From contig NZ_NPKQ01000002.1 of assembly GCF_008329525.1 (NCBI RefSeq), positions 744,001-808,000 of the forward strand: a DNA stretch of 64,000 nt, written 5' to 3'. The DNA comes from Tardiphaga sp. P9-11. GTDB lineage: Bacteria > Pseudomonadota > Alphaproteobacteria > Rhizobiales > Xanthobacteraceae. The notes under the pieces were generated by a model. The model was not told the origin of the DNA. It did not search any database and saw only the letters and a program-made list of their open reading frames with translations. A program made the position numbers and the translations under genes. Shown here in pieces: positions 37,050-46,701 of the stretch (position 1 is its first letter; each line of letters starts with the position of its first letter).

Positions 37050-38597
37050 CTACCACCAGCCGGTTTGCGGCTGGCGCTGATACGGCGTGACCCTGCGGCG
37101 AGCCTGCACGGGCGCGGGGTCCGCATTCCAGCGCTGGAAGAACGAGCCAAAACCATCGCCATCCGCATCGTCGCTGCTCGCCATGAGATCGGCAGGCGGC
37201 GTCGGCTTGCGCGTGATAAAGCCACCCTGAGGCTGGTTATTCAGCACCGCAACGAATTCGGTCCGATAGTTGGTTTCGGCGCTCAGCGGCTCGTCGGAGA
37301 TCACGATCGACGACCGTGGCAGTGCAGTCGCTGCGATCCGGTCGAGCACCTCCTGCGGAATAGTGATGCGGTCGAGGGCTGCCTTCGCGCTATCGCCTTC
37401 GTCGATCGTGACGGCGCTCCAGCGCAGGCCTGCGTCGTTCCGCGCCATCGCCGTAAACACATGCGTGCCGATCGGCCTGCCGGGATCGCGGATGGTGATG
37501 GGAACCTCGATGCTTGAATCGAACACTTCGCCGCCGCCGTCCGGCGCCGGCTTGTGCGTATTGCGCCGAACGTAAAGCATCTGCGTCTCGCGGCTGATAT
37601 AGATCGAGACCGGCTCGAGCGCGAGTTTCGCATCGCTCGCTGCCTTGGTGGCGGCAACCTTTTTGGTCTCGGCCGCCTTGGCGGCGTCCTTTGCGGCGGC
37701 GGCGGCATCGAGCTTCGACGCCGTATCGGCCCTTGCGGTTTCGAATTGCGCACCTAGCTCCGCTGCCCTGGCAGCAGCCTTCTGCTTCGCGTCCTCAGCC
37801 CGCGCCTTGCCCTCATCGGTCTTTGCCGCAGCTACTGCCTTGTCGGCGGATGCGAGCTCGACATCGGCGCGCGCCTTCAGCGATTGCAGCTTGCGCAGGG
37901 CTGCCGGCAGCGGCTTCGCCTCGCGTGTCGAGGTCGCTGCGAGCTTCTTCGCCGCGTCGGCGGCAGTCGCGGCCTCCGCAGCCTCGCGGGCGAGCACCTC
38001 GACACGGCCGGGGGCAGCGGCGATGGCTTCCGCTTTCGGCGTCAGAAGCGCTGGATGGGAGAACTCGACGGGCGCCGCGTCGATCGGCGAAATGATCACC
38101 CGCATCCCGATCCGCGTCTTGTCGAACAACCTGTCCGCGAAGCCGTAGGGCATCCGCACACAGCCATGCGACGCGGCATAGCCGGGCAACGGCCCGCCAT
38201 GCAGTGCGACGCCGTTCCATGTGATCCGCTGCATGTTCGGCATGGCGGCGTCGTCATACATGTTGGAGCGATGGTCCTTGTTCTTCTCAAGCACCGCAAA
38301 GACGCCTGCCGGCGTCTCGCGACCGGACACGCCGGTCGAGACCGGTGCACGCGTAATCCATCCGTCGGCATCGTAGAATGTGACCTGCTGGCTCTTGATC
38401 GACACGATCGCCATGATCGGCTCACCTGCCTCGCGCGGCGCCACAGCCTCGGTCGTCTGTGCGCGGCGAGCCTGCTTGGCCGAAGCATCGTCGGCCAGCA
38501 CCACGAGGGCGACCGCGATTGCAAGCCCAGCAAGGACGGTAGGCCGCCGATGCCGCATCGGCATGGTGAATTGCGCCGTCATAGATCGGTTTGCCAT
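37050..38597 (-). CDS. L,D-transpeptidase with coiled-coil linker
   Basis: This 515-residue exported enzyme has a signal-anchor segment (TVLAGLAIAVALVVLADD) and then a YkuD catalytic domain at about residues 55-175 with the active site HGGPLPGYAASHGCVRMP (catalytic cysteine in SHGC). It would form 3-3 peptidoglycan cross-links or attach proteins to the wall. An Ala/Lys-rich coiled coil follows (about 190-310). The C-terminal part (SIYISRETQMLYVRRN, then RPIGTHVFTAM) looks like a second YkuD-like domain without the catalytic cysteine. Three ATGs are possible; the one behind GGGG is used. Confidence 0.88.
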   Translation of the reverse strand: MANRSMTAQFTMPMRHRRPTVLAGLAIAVALVVLADDASAKQARRAQTTEAVAPREAGEPIMAIVSIKSQQVTFYDADGWITRAPVSTGVSGRETPAGVFAVLEKNKDHRSNMYDDAAMPNMQRITWNGVALHGGPLPGYAASHGCVRMPYGFADRLFDKTRIGMRVIISPIDAAPVEFSHPALLTPKAEAIAAAPGRVEVLAREAAEAATAADAAKKLAATSTREAKPLPAALRKLQSLKARADVELASADKAVAAAKTDEGKARAEDAKQKAAARAAELGAQFETARADTASKLDAAAAAKDAAKAAETKKVAATKAASDAKLALEPVSIYISRETQMLYVRRNTHKPAPDGGGEVFDSSIEVPITIRDPGRPIGTHVFTAMARNDAGLRWSAVTIDEGDSAKAALDRITIPQEVLDRIAATALPRSSIVISDEPLSAETNYRTEFVAVLNNQPQGGFITRKPTPPADLMASSDDADGDGFGSFFQRWNADPAPVQARRRVTPYQRQPQTGWW

Positions 38598-38711
38598 ACA
38601 ATGCCCCGGTTTGGAGGCGCCTGCTCCCAGCTTGCAACGAACAGGCGCGATATCGCGATGTGACAATTCCTCTCATATACGCCCAAGCGTGCGGGAGGAA
38701 GATCGCAGCGA

Positions 38712-40385
38712 TCAATCCGCTCGACTCCACAGCTCCCGCACCAGCATGCCGGTCCGTTTCTCGATCGTTGCAGCCGCATCTAGAGCCAGGTCCTCGCGAT
38801 AACGTCCGGCAATCAGCTGCACGCCGACCGGCTTTCCATCATGCAAGGCGACCGGCACCACCGCGCCGGGCAATCCGAGCACGTTGATCGCCGAGATGAA
38901 ACGCAGGTCGTTCCAGAAGATTTCGCGCGTGCGCTCCGGGCTCTCTGTGTCGGCGCGCGGCCCCGGCGTCGGTTGAACGGACGTAGGCGCCAGCACCACC
39001 GGATAGTCCTCGAAGAACATCTGCCAGGCGCGGATATGACTGCTACGCGCGGCCGTTGCATTCATCCAGCCCACCATGTCGAGCGGATTGGCCTTGGCCT
39101 TGATGCCGCCCCACGCCTTGTGGAAGTCCTCGGACGTCACCGGCAGCATCTTGGCTTCCTGCAGCGCCATGGTCTCGTTGGTGATGATGTCGCACCAGGT
39201 CTGCCAGACGCCGTTGATGTCGGGCACCTCCACCTCGGTGACGCGGTAGCCGCCGCGTTCGAGATGGTCGGCAGCCTGTCGCAGCGCCACCGTGACAGAG
39301 GGATGAACGTTGATATCGGCGGGCATTTTCGCCAGCGCCACCTTGATCGGGCCCTTCGGTTTGGGTCCTTCGAGCGGTGCCGGCACCCACCAGGGGTCAC
39401 GCGGATCGCGCTGGCTCATCACACCGAGCGCGAGCCTGACATCGGCGACGCTGCGCGCCAGCGGCCCCTGCGCCGACATCAGATGCGCCAGCATCGGGCG
39501 CTCGGCTGTCGCGCTTTCGTTGAAGGCGGGAATGCGGCCCTGCGTCGGCTTGACGGTGGTGACACCATTGCAATGTGCCGGCCAGCGCAGCGAGCCACCG
39601 ATGTCGTTGCCATGCGCGATGGTGCCGATGCCGGCCGCGACGGCCGAACCGGCGCCGCCCGATGAGCCGCCGCAGGTGATGTCCGGGCGCCACGGATTGA
39701 GCGTCAGGCCGTGCAGCGGATTGTCGGTGAAGCCGCGGAACGAGAATTCCGGCGTGTTGGTGAGGCCAAGCACGATGGCGCCGGCCTGCCTCAGATTGCG
39801 GACCACCGGCGAATCCGACGGCGCGACAACGCTCATCAGCGCGGGCACGCCGTTTGGGTTCGGGCGCCCTGCGTAGTCGACGTTTTCCTTGATGGTGATC
39901 GGCACACCGTGCAGCGCGCCGCGGTCGGCGCCCTTGCGCAACTTGTCCGCAGCGCGAGCCGCGCGCAACGCTTCGTCCGACAGATCGACGACCACGGCAT
40001 TTAGCTTCGGATTCACCGCATGCATATGCGCGATATGCGCCTCAGTCACCTCGACCGCAGACACCATACCGGACGTGATGGCCGCTGCCGTGTCCACGGC
40101 CGACCATTGCCAGACCGGCCCCTTTGGAAGGCGCGCCTTGGGGGCGACAGGCTTAGGGGCAAGAGTCTTTGCAAGAGTCTTGGGTGCAAGAGTCTTGGGC
40201 GAAAGCGTCTTGGATGAAACGGATTTTTGCGATCTTGCGCCCGGCTTCGCCGACACCGCGCCTTTGGCCACGGGTTTGGCTTTCGCCGCAACCTTGGGCG
40301 CTGCGGATGCCCTCGCTGCCCTTGCAGCTGTCTTCTTCACCGATTTCGTCTTTGCGTGTTTCGTCTTTGCAGATGCCTTGGCCAC
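38712..40385 (-). CDS. Amidase-signature enzyme with Lys/Ala-rich tail
   Basis: This 557-residue amidase-signature hydrolase has the catalytic triad placed as usual: Lys in VPITIKENVD, the cis-Ser in CGGSSGGAGSA and the nucleophilic Ser in GNDIGGSLRWPA. The family cleaves amides of many kinds. The first 85 residues are unusual: a basic, histone H1-like stretch of Lys, Ala, Pro and Thr containing tandem LxPKT units. The catalytic domain starts near WQWSAVDTAAAI, and a start there would give a normal amidase length. The substrate is unknown. Confidence 0.9.
   Translation of the reverse strand: MAKASAKTKHAKTKSVKKTAARAARASAAPKVAAKAKPVAKGAVSAKPGARSQKSVSSKTLSPKTLAPKTLAKTLAPKPVAPKARLPKGPVWQWSAVDTAAAITSGMVSAVEVTEAHIAHMHAVNPKLNAVVVDLSDEALRAARAADKLRKGADRGALHGVPITIKENVDYAGRPNPNGVPALMSVVAPSDSPVVRNLRQAGAIVLGLTNTPEFSFRGFTDNPLHGLTLNPWRPDITCGGSSGGAGSAVAAGIGTIAHGNDIGGSLRWPAHCNGVTTVKPTQGRIPAFNESATAERPMLAHLMSAQGPLARSVADVRLALGVMSQRDPRDPWWVPAPLEGPKPKGPIKVALAKMPADINVHPSVTVALRQAADHLERGGYRVTEVEVPDINGVWQTWCDIITNETMALQEAKMLPVTSEDFHKAWGGIKAKANPLDMVGWMNATAARSSHIRAWQMFFEDYPVVLAPTSVQPTPGPRADTESPERTREIFWNDLRFISAINVLGLPGAVVPVALHDGKPVGVQLIAGRYREDLALDAAATIEKRTGMLVRELWSRAD
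40158..40214. repeat. Tandem 15-bp repeat inside the amidase gene
   Basis: Two exact 15-base units (TGCAAGAGTCTTGGG) lie side by side, with a degenerate unit on each side. On the minus strand they encode repeated K-T-L-[AS]-P steps of the basic tail. In-frame 15-base units allow the tail to grow or shrink without a frameshift. Confidence 0.75.
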
Positions 40386-40590
40386 GATTCTCTCCGCGCA
40401 CGGTCAACTCTGCGCAGCCTGCCAAGCTGAATGATCGAGCGCAATGCAAGATGTCCGGCAAGCATCCCTGCTGAACGGATTCATGCATCGAACCGTCCCC
40501 TCGTCCGGTTATGCCTCCGCTGCGGAGCCGGATGATGACGACGGGGAGTGAAAGAGAAAGAAGGCGAGCGGCCCGGCTGAATGCGTTCGC

Positions 40591-41565
40591 CTATTTGTCC
40601 CGCAGGAGCTTGTTGTACTTCGCCACATCGCGCGTCACCAGTTGCTGCAGCACCTCCGGTGCGTGCTCGTTGGCGTCGGGCGCCACGGTCGACAGATCCT
40701 GGAAACGCTTCTTCACGAGATCGCTTTCAACCGACGCGCGAGCTGCGGCGTTCAGCCTGGCGATGATCTCTGGCGGCGTGCCCTTCGGCGCGAACAGGCC
40801 GTTCCAGCCCTGCGCCTCGAATTCAGGCAGCCCTGCTTCCGCCGAGGTCGGCAGATCGGGCAGCGAGCCCAGGCGAACATTGGAGCCGACGACGATGGCC
40901 TTCACCAGCTTGTCGTCGATGGCCTGCGAAACCGACGCCGCGGAATCGCAGATGCCGTCGATCTGGCCGCCGATGGCATCGGTGAGTGCCGGCGCCGCGC
41001 CGCGATAGCCGACCAGCGTGACATCGATCCCGGCCGCCTGCACGAAGCTCTTGCAGATCAGGTAATTCGACGAGCCGATCCCGGCATGGCCGAGATTGAC
41101 CTTGCCTGGATTGGCTTTGGCATAGGCGATGAAGCCCTTGAGATCATTTGCCGGGAAATCCTTGCGCAGCGCCACGATGCCGAAAGTCTTGGCGATCATG
41201 CCGATGGCGGCAAAGGAGTCCGGCGTGAAGGACAGCTTCGGATAGATCGTGTAGGTCGCCGCACTGGTGCCAGCATTGCCGATGACGATGGTGTAGCCAT
41301 CCGGCGCAGACCGCGCCGCGCGGGCCAGCGCGGTGGAGCCGCCGGCGCCGACGACGTTCTCGATGATGATGGTCTGCCCCAGCGTCGCCGCCATCTGCTC
41401 GGCAACCGCACGGGCAATGACGTCCGACGTGCCGCCGGCTGCGAAGGGCACGATCATCGTGATGGGACGCTTGGGATAGTCGTCGGCGAGCGCGGGTGTC
41501 AGCGTCCCCAGCACGAACGCAAGAGTTGCGGCGAGCTTTGAAAGCCGCGCCACAGCGGCAATCAC
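40591..41565 (-). CDS. Tripartite tricarboxylate transporter binding protein (Bug family)
   Basis: This 324-residue Bug/TctC protein has a signal peptide ending TLTPALAD, a mature start [20 protein letters not shown], and the family segments [12 protein letters not shown] and [11 protein letters not shown]. It begins at a GTG whose first bases overlap the purQ stop codon as GTGA, so it is translationally coupled to a purine gene, an odd pairing. A longer frame running back into purQ has no signal peptide. No TctA/TctB partners are nearby. The ligand is unknown. Confidence 0.9.
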   Translation of the reverse strand: MIAAVARLSKLAATLAFVLGTLTPALADDYPKRPITMIVPFAAGGTSDVIARAVAEQMAATLGQTIIIENVVGAGGSTALARAARSAPDGYTIVIGNAGTSAATYTIYPKLSFTPDSFAAIGMIAKTFGIVALRKDFPANDLKGFIAYAKANPGKVNLGHAGIGSSNYLICKSFVQAAGIDVTLVGYRGAAPALTDAIGGQIDGICDSAASVSQAIDDKLVKAIVVGSNVRLGSLPDLPTSAEAGLPEFEAQGWNGLFAPKGTPPEIIARLNAAARASVESDLVKKRFQDLSTVAPDANEHAPEVLQQLVTRDVAKYNKLLRDK

Positions 41566-42263
41566 GCAGCGCGCTCCAGATGCGCGACAAGACCAGCAAA
41601 CAACCCGCGGCCGTCGGTGCAGCCCATGATGTCTTCGACGTGGTTTTCCGGATGCGGCATCATGCCGAGCACGTTGCCCTTCTCGCTGACGATGCCGGCA
41701 ATCGATGCGGCGGCGCCATTGATGTTGTGCACGTCGCCGACTTCCCCCGTCGGCGAGCAATAGCGATAAAGCACGCGGCCGTCGCCTTCGAGGCGCTTCA
41801 GCGTTTCGGCGTCAGCCGTGTAGTTGCCCTCGCCATGGGCGATCGGCACGCGGATCACCTGCCCGGCATTGTAGCCTGACGTGAAGGCCGTGTCGGAGCG
41901 TTCGACGCGCAGATGCACGTCATGACAGAGGAATTTCAGCTTGGCATTGCGCATCAGGATGCCCGGCAAAAGACCGGACTCGCACAGGATCTGAAAGCCG
42001 TTGCAGACGCCCATGACGAGGCCGCCACCGGCCGCGAAATCACGGACCGCATCCATCACTGGCGAACGCGCCGCGATGGCGCCGCATCGCAGATAGTCAC
42101 CGTAGGAGAAACCGCCGGGCACGACGACGAGATCGGTGCCTTTGGGCAGCGCCGTTTCGGCGTGCCAGACCATCGTGGATTCCTGGCCCGATGCCAGCTT
42201 GAGCGCCCGCGCCATGTCGCGTTCGCGGTTGATGCCGGGGAAGACGAGAACGGCGGATTTCAT
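41562..42263 (-). CDS. purQ: Phosphoribosylformylglycinamidine synthase I (glutaminase)
   Basis: PurQ supplies ammonia from glutamine to PurL. The 233-residue class I amidotransferase shows the nucleophile in [10 protein letters not shown] and the His and Glu in [11 protein letters not shown], with HGEGNYTAD as a further landmark. It lies ten bases downstream of purS. Its stop codon overlaps the start of a Bug-family gene instead of leading into purL. Confidence 0.96.
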   Translation of the reverse strand: MKSAVLVFPGINRERDMARALKLASGQESTMVWHAETALPKGTDLVVVPGGFSYGDYLRCGAIAARSPVMDAVRDFAAGGGLVMGVCNGFQILCESGLLPGILMRNAKLKFLCHDVHLRVERSDTAFTSGYNAGQVIRVPIAHGEGNYTADAETLKRLEGDGRVLYRYCSPTGEVGDVHNINGAAASIAGIVSEKGNVLGMMPHPENHVEDIMGCTDGRGLFAGLVAHLERAA

Positions 42264-42273
42264 CAGGGGTAAC

Positions 42274-42516
42274 CTAGCTCAGCACTTCGACGCGGTAATT
42301 CTCGATCACGGTATTCGCCAGCAGCTTGTCGGCCGCTGCCTTCAGCGCCTCTTCGGCTTTCGCCTTGTCGGCGCCGGCGAGTTCGATGTCGAACACCTTG
42401 CCTTGCCGCACAGAGGCAATGCCATCGACGCCGAGCGACTTCAGCGCGCCTTCGATGGCCTTGCCCTGCGGGTCAAGGATGCCGTTTTTCAATGTAACCG
42501 TAACACGCGCTTTCAC
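42274..42516 (-). CDS. purS: Phosphoribosylformylglycinamidine synthase subunit PurS
   Basis: This 80-residue PurS forms the bridge between PurL and PurQ in the three-part FGAM synthase. The sequence [20 protein letters not shown] is diagnostic. It lies between purC and purQ with nine- to ten-base gaps in one transcript. Confidence 0.96.
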   Translation of the reverse strand: MKARVTVTLKNGILDPQGKAIEGALKSLGVDGIASVRQGKVFDIELAGADKAKAEEALKAAADKLLANTVIENYRVEVLS

Positions 42517-42525
42517 GTCGATTCC

Positions 42526-43293
42526 TTAGCTCTTGACCAGTACTGGGCCGGTGCCCATCGGGCGTTCGTTTTCGGAGAGAATGCCGAGACGCTTGGCGAC
42601 CTCGGTATAGGCCTCCAGCACGCCGCCGAGATCCCGGCGGAAACGATCCTTGTCCAGCTTCTCGTTCGACTTGATATCCCACAGCCGGCATGAGTCGGGC
42701 GAGATTTCATCGGCGACGATGATGCGCATCATGTCGTTCTCGAACAGGCGACCGCATTCCATCTTGAAATCGACCAGACGGATGCCGATGCCCAGGAAGA
42801 GACCGGTGAGGAAGTCGTTGACGCGTATGGCCAGCGCCATGATGTCGTCGATTTCCTGCGGCGTGGCCCAGCCGAACGCGGTGATGTGCTCTTCCGAGAC
42901 CATCGGGTCGTTGAGCTGGTCGTTCTTGTAATAGAACTCGATGATCGAGCGCGGCAGCTGGGTGCCCTCCTCGATGCCGAGGCGCTGCGACAGCGAGCCG
43001 GCCGCGACGTTCCGAACCACCACTTCCAGCGGCACGATCTCGACTTCGCGAATCAGCTGCTCGCGCATGTTGAGCCGGCGGATGAAATGGGTCGGCACGC
43101 CGATGTCGTTCAGATGCTGGAACAGGTATTCCGAAATCCGGTTGTTGAGGACGCCCTTGCCCTCGATCACCTGGTGTTTCTTTGCATTGAACGCGGTCGC
43201 GTCGTCCTTGAAGTGCTGGATCAGGGTGCCGGGTTCCGGGCCTTCATACAGGACCTTGCCCTTGCCTTCATAAATGCGACGTCGACGGCTCAT
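42526..43293 (-). CDS. purC: SAICAR synthetase
   Basis: PurC joins CAIR and aspartate in purine synthesis. The 255-residue protein starts [18 protein letters not shown] and has the family signatures [12 protein letters not shown] and [10 protein letters not shown]. An ATG ten codons upstream ([10 protein letters not shown]) has a distant GGAG and cannot be ruled out. The gene heads the purC-purS-purQ operon and is divergent from the ATPase zeta gene. Confidence 0.96.
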   Translation of the reverse strand: MSRRRRIYEGKGKVLYEGPEPGTLIQHFKDDATAFNAKKHQVIEGKGVLNNRISEYLFQHLNDIGVPTHFIRRLNMREQLIREVEIVPLEVVVRNVAAGSLSQRLGIEEGTQLPRSIIEFYYKNDQLNDPMVSEEHITAFGWATPQEIDDIMALAIRVNDFLTGLFLGIGIRLVDFKMECGRLFENDMMRIIVADEISPDSCRLWDIKSNEKLDKDRFRRDLGGVLEAYTEVAKRLGILSENERPMGTGPVLVKS

Positions 43294-43649
43294 GGGGATG
43301 TACCGGGTGTTGTTGAAATCCATGGATGTGGTGTGCTCCGAATAACGGGGTCGACCCACGACGGAGCTGCCGTGAAGGCCAAGAACCGGAATCAGTACGG
43401 GAAACAGAACGAGAACCGGGCCTACGGGCAACCTACCCGATCAGCCCCGGCGTTACAATCGACCCGGCCCGCCCAGCGGGGGTTTACCCCAACCTCGCGC
43501 AAGCCTTGTCCGATAAGCCCTGTCCGATACCGTCTTGCCTGCGACCTTGCGGCCGATTGTTCCAACGGTATCTCGACCTTATTTAAGCTCCGAACCGGCG
43601 TTTACAACGCCGTCCTGACTGCCCACCAACCCCGACGGGAACCTTAACC
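43294..43649. other. Divergent intergenic region purC / zeta subunit
   Basis: About 350 bases separate the two divergent genes, a space that must hold both promoters. TTATTTAAGC at about 43579-43588 is the best A/T-rich -10 candidate towards the zeta subunit gene. No purine riboswitch or clear palindrome was found. Confidence 0.5.
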
Positions 43650-43973
43650 ATGTCATCATTCGACAAGCGCGGCGAAGCCTTCGAAAACAAGTATGCGCTC
43701 GATGAAAGCCAGAAGTTCAAGGCCGAGGCCCGCCGCAACAAGCTGCTGGGCCTGTGGGTCGCCGAACAGCTCGGCAAGTCCGGCGACGAGGCCGCCGCCT
43801 ATGCCAAGGAAGTCGTCGCAGCCGATTTCGAGGAAGCCGGCGACGGCGACGTGGTGCGCAAGGTGCTCGCCGATCTCGGTGCCAAAGGCGTGGCGATCAC
43901 CGAGCCGCAGCTGCGCGTGAAGATGGATCAGCTGACCGCTGAGGCCGTCGCGCAGGTAAAGGCGGGGATCTGA
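43650..43973 (+). CDS. F1Fo-ATPase inhibitor zeta subunit (DUF1476)
   Basis: This 107-residue member of DUF1476 is the zeta subunit that blocks ATP hydrolysis by the alphaproteobacterial F1Fo-ATPase. The N-terminal inhibitory segment FDKRGEAFENKYALDES, followed by the helical core KAEARRNKLLGLWVAE, is highly characteristic. It stands alone, as is common in Rhizobiales, next to purC. Confidence 0.93.
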   Translation: MSSFDKRGEAFENKYALDESQKFKAEARRNKLLGLWVAEQLGKSGDEAAAYAKEVVAADFEEAGDGDVVRKVLADLGAKGVAITEPQLRVKMDQLTAEAVAQVKAGI

Positions 43974-44362
43974 GATCCACAGCCTCGAGTTGCAGCGAGA
44001 CACATCTCCGCAACTCACGACGTTTCACGGAGCCGCCCATCGCATGATGGCGCGGCTCTTGTCTTTTGAAACGTTCCAGACTCGCAGGGTCTGCCTCAAG
44101 ATACCGAATTGCCATGTGCAAATTCTGAAACAGAGTCGCACAGCGCGCAGATGACGGCTCGCATGCGCGTGCTGTAAATTGCTCAAACTGCACGTCGATT
44201 GTTCAATCGTGTCGCGGCTCGCCTTGCGACTGCATCATCGAAGACACACAGGCTCGTCAATCTCGTCGCTTTAGAGCGATTCAATCTCCCATTCGAAGTT
44301 TTCATTCCAAGCTACTGCTAGATCGCCTGCGCATATCTCTCAAACGCGAAGGCGAGACAAAA
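43974..44362. other. Intergenic region upstream of the TonB receptor
   Basis: About 390 bases without a supported gene. Because an iron-type receptor follows, an Irr or Fur/RirA site is expected. A stretch at 44270-44285 (TTTAGA-GCG-ATTCAA) weakly resembles the Irr-binding ICE motif of Bradyrhizobium, but the match is too poor to call. Confidence 0.4.
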
Positions 44363-46699
44363 GTGACGACGGACAACCATTGCAATCTCGACAGCAACGC
44401 ACGCAGCATCTTCAGGGTGCGCCGCGCGTATTGGTTGATCGGCGCGACCTTCCTGCTGGGCGTTCTCTCCACCGAGATGTCGGTCGCCAACGCACAATCA
44501 AGCACGGCCTTGCCGCCCGTCACCGTGGAGTCGCCCACGCAAGCGCGCCGGCCCGCGCGCGCGGCAACCACGACGCAGCGTCGTGCCCAAACGATTGCTG
44601 CCCGACGCAACGCCAATCCGCCGCCCGCCCCGCCGACGCCGACCGAGCGCGCCATCGCTGCCGCCGCTGCGAAATACGAACAGATCCTCGGCTACCGCGC
44701 GATGCCGAATGCGACGACGCTGCGCGGCGCCACATCGGCACTCGATACATCGCAGACTGTCAACGTCGTGCCGGAGCAGGTGATCAAGGATCAGAGGCCG
44801 CGCAATCTGGACGACGCGCTGGTCAATATATCAGGCATCACGCAGACCAATACGCTCGCCGGCACGCAGGATGCCGTCATGCGTCGCGGCTTCGGTGACA
44901 ATCGCGACGGCTCGATCATGCGCAACGGCATGCCGCTGGTGCAGGGCCGCGCACTCACCGCCGCCGTCGAAAGCGTCGAGGTGCTGAAAGGTCCGGCATC
45001 GCTGCTTTACGGCATCATCGATCCCGGCGGCATCGTCAACACCATCAGCAAGCGGCCTGAACTCTACCAGCACGGTGAAGTCACGCTGGAAGGCGCGACC
45101 TACGGCTCGCGCAGCGGCGGCAATGCGACGATCGACATCACGGGTCCGATCGGCAAGGACGGCCTCGCCTATCGCTTCATCGGCTATGGCATCAACGAGG
45201 ATTACTGGCGCAACTTCGGCACGCGTAAAGAGACGCTCTACGCGCCATCGCTAGCCTGGTACGGCGACAACACCACGGTGCAGTTCAACTACGAGCACCG
45301 CGATTTTTACTCGCCATTCGACCGCGGCACGGCACTCGATACCCGCACAATGAAGCCGCTGGCGATCCCGGCGACTCGCCGCATCGATGAGCCCTTCAAC
45401 AGCATGTGGGGAACCTCCGACCTCACCCAGATTTCGGTCGATCACAAGATCAACGAAAACTGGAAGATCTATGCGGGCTACAGCTACAACGTCGAGACCT
45501 ACAATGCCGCGCAGCTCCGCAACACGGCGGTCAACCCGGTCACCGGCATCGCGACGCGCAGCAATGATGGCACCTACGGCGCACTGACGAACGCCAGCTA
45601 CGGAACAGCCTACATCTCCGGTAGCTTCTGGGTCGGCGGCCTGAAGAACGATGTACTGTTCGGCGGCGATGCGCAGCATCGCGTGATCTACCGCCAGGAT
45701 CTGGTTCGACAGACGGTAGGCACGTTCAACGTCTACAATCCCGTCTATGGCACGATGCTGCCGGGCACGACCGTCAGAGCGGAGGATAGCGACCAGACCG
45801 ACAAGCTCGATACCCAGGGCCTGTTCTTCCAGGACACGCTGCACCTGACCAACCAGTTCTCGATTGTCGGCGGCGTGCGCTATATCGACTACACCCAGCT
45901 GGCCGGCAAGGGACGGCCGTTCGACACCAATACGAACCTCAGCGGCAACAAGGTGCTGCCGCTCGGCGGCGTGATCTACAAGATCACCGACGAACTCTCG
46001 ACTTACGTCAGCTACACGCAGTCATTGAAGCCGACCTCGACGATTGCCAACTTCTCCTCCACCAATCCCGACTACGTCATCACGGGGGGCGTGCAGCCCG
46101 AAGAAGGCACGCAGTGGGAAACTGGCCTGAAATATGACAACAAGCGCATCTCCGGCACGCTCGCTTTCTACGATATCGAAAAGAAGAACGTCCTCGTCGC
46201 GCAGCTCAACAGCACCACCAATGTCACGGAAGCGACGGCAGCGGGCAAGGTCCGCTCGCGCGGTATCGAACTCGACGTCACCGGTCGGCTGTCCGACAAC
46301 TGGAGCATGATCGGCAGCTATAGCTACACCGATGCACGTGTCACCGAAGACCCAGTCTATTTTGGCAAGCAGCTGCAGAATGTCGCGATGAACACCGCGT
46401 CGCTGTATTTGGTCTACGACTTCGGAACGCTACTACCCGGCCGCCTGCGGGTCGGCGCCGGCGCGCATTATGCCGGCGACCGCCCGGGCGATGCGCTCAA
46501 CACCTTCGTGCTGCCATCCTACACCGTCGCCGACACGTTCGCGACCTATGAAACCAAGTATCAGAAGCTGCCTGTGATCTATCAGTTCAACGTCAAGAAC
46601 CTGTTCAACCAAGTCTACTATCCCTCGGCAGTAAGTGCTCCCAACATTGCGGTCGGCGATGCGCGGCGCTTCTCGCTGGCAGCGACGGTCAAGTTCTGA
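44363..46699 (+). CDS. TonB-dependent siderophore receptor
   Basis: This 778-residue outer-membrane receptor has a signal peptide (GATFLLGVLSTEMSVANAQ) and a long Arg/Ala/Pro-rich linker (about residues 50-110). The plug domain begins near SQTVNVVPEQVIKDQ, with IMRNGMPL and VEVLKGPASLLYGIIDPGG as the siderophore-receptor hallmark, and a beta-barrel ends in FSLAATVKF with a terminal Phe. Translation starts at a GTG. The next gene, an iron-type binding protein, begins two bases after the stop codon, so the pair forms an operon for import of ferric chelate or a similar ligand. Confidence 0.93.
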   Translation: MTTDNHCNLDSNARSIFRVRRAYWLIGATFLLGVLSTEMSVANAQSSTALPPVTVESPTQARRPARAATTTQRRAQTIAARRNANPPPAPPTPTERAIAAAAAKYEQILGYRAMPNATTLRGATSALDTSQTVNVVPEQVIKDQRPRNLDDALVNISGITQTNTLAGTQDAVMRRGFGDNRDGSIMRNGMPLVQGRALTAAVESVEVLKGPASLLYGIIDPGGIVNTISKRPELYQHGEVTLEGATYGSRSGGNATIDITGPIGKDGLAYRFIGYGINEDYWRNFGTRKETLYAPSLAWYGDNTTVQFNYEHRDFYSPFDRGTALDTRTMKPLAIPATRRIDEPFNSMWGTSDLTQISVDHKINENWKIYAGYSYNVETYNAAQLRNTAVNPVTGIATRSNDGTYGALTNASYGTAYISGSFWVGGLKNDVLFGGDAQHRVIYRQDLVRQTVGTFNVYNPVYGTMLPGTTVRAEDSDQTDKLDTQGLFFQDTLHLTNQFSIVGGVRYIDYTQLAGKGRPFDTNTNLSGNKVLPLGGVIYKITDELSTYVSYTQSLKPTSTIANFSSTNPDYVITGGVQPEEGTQWETGLKYDNKRISGTLAFYDIEKKNVLVAQLNSTTNVTEATAAGKVRSRGIELDVTGRLSDNWSMIGSYSYTDARVTEDPVYFGKQLQNVAMNTASLYLVYDFGTLLPGRLRVGAGAHYAGDRPGDALNTFVLPSYTVADTFATYETKYQKLPVIYQFNVKNLFNQVYYPSAVSAPNIAVGDARRFSLAATVKF

Positions 46700-46701
46700 T
46701 C

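Noticed and set aside
44270-44285. Possible Irr (ICE) box before the TonB receptor
   Set aside because: TTTAGA-GCG-ATTCAA matches the symmetrical consensus in one half only.
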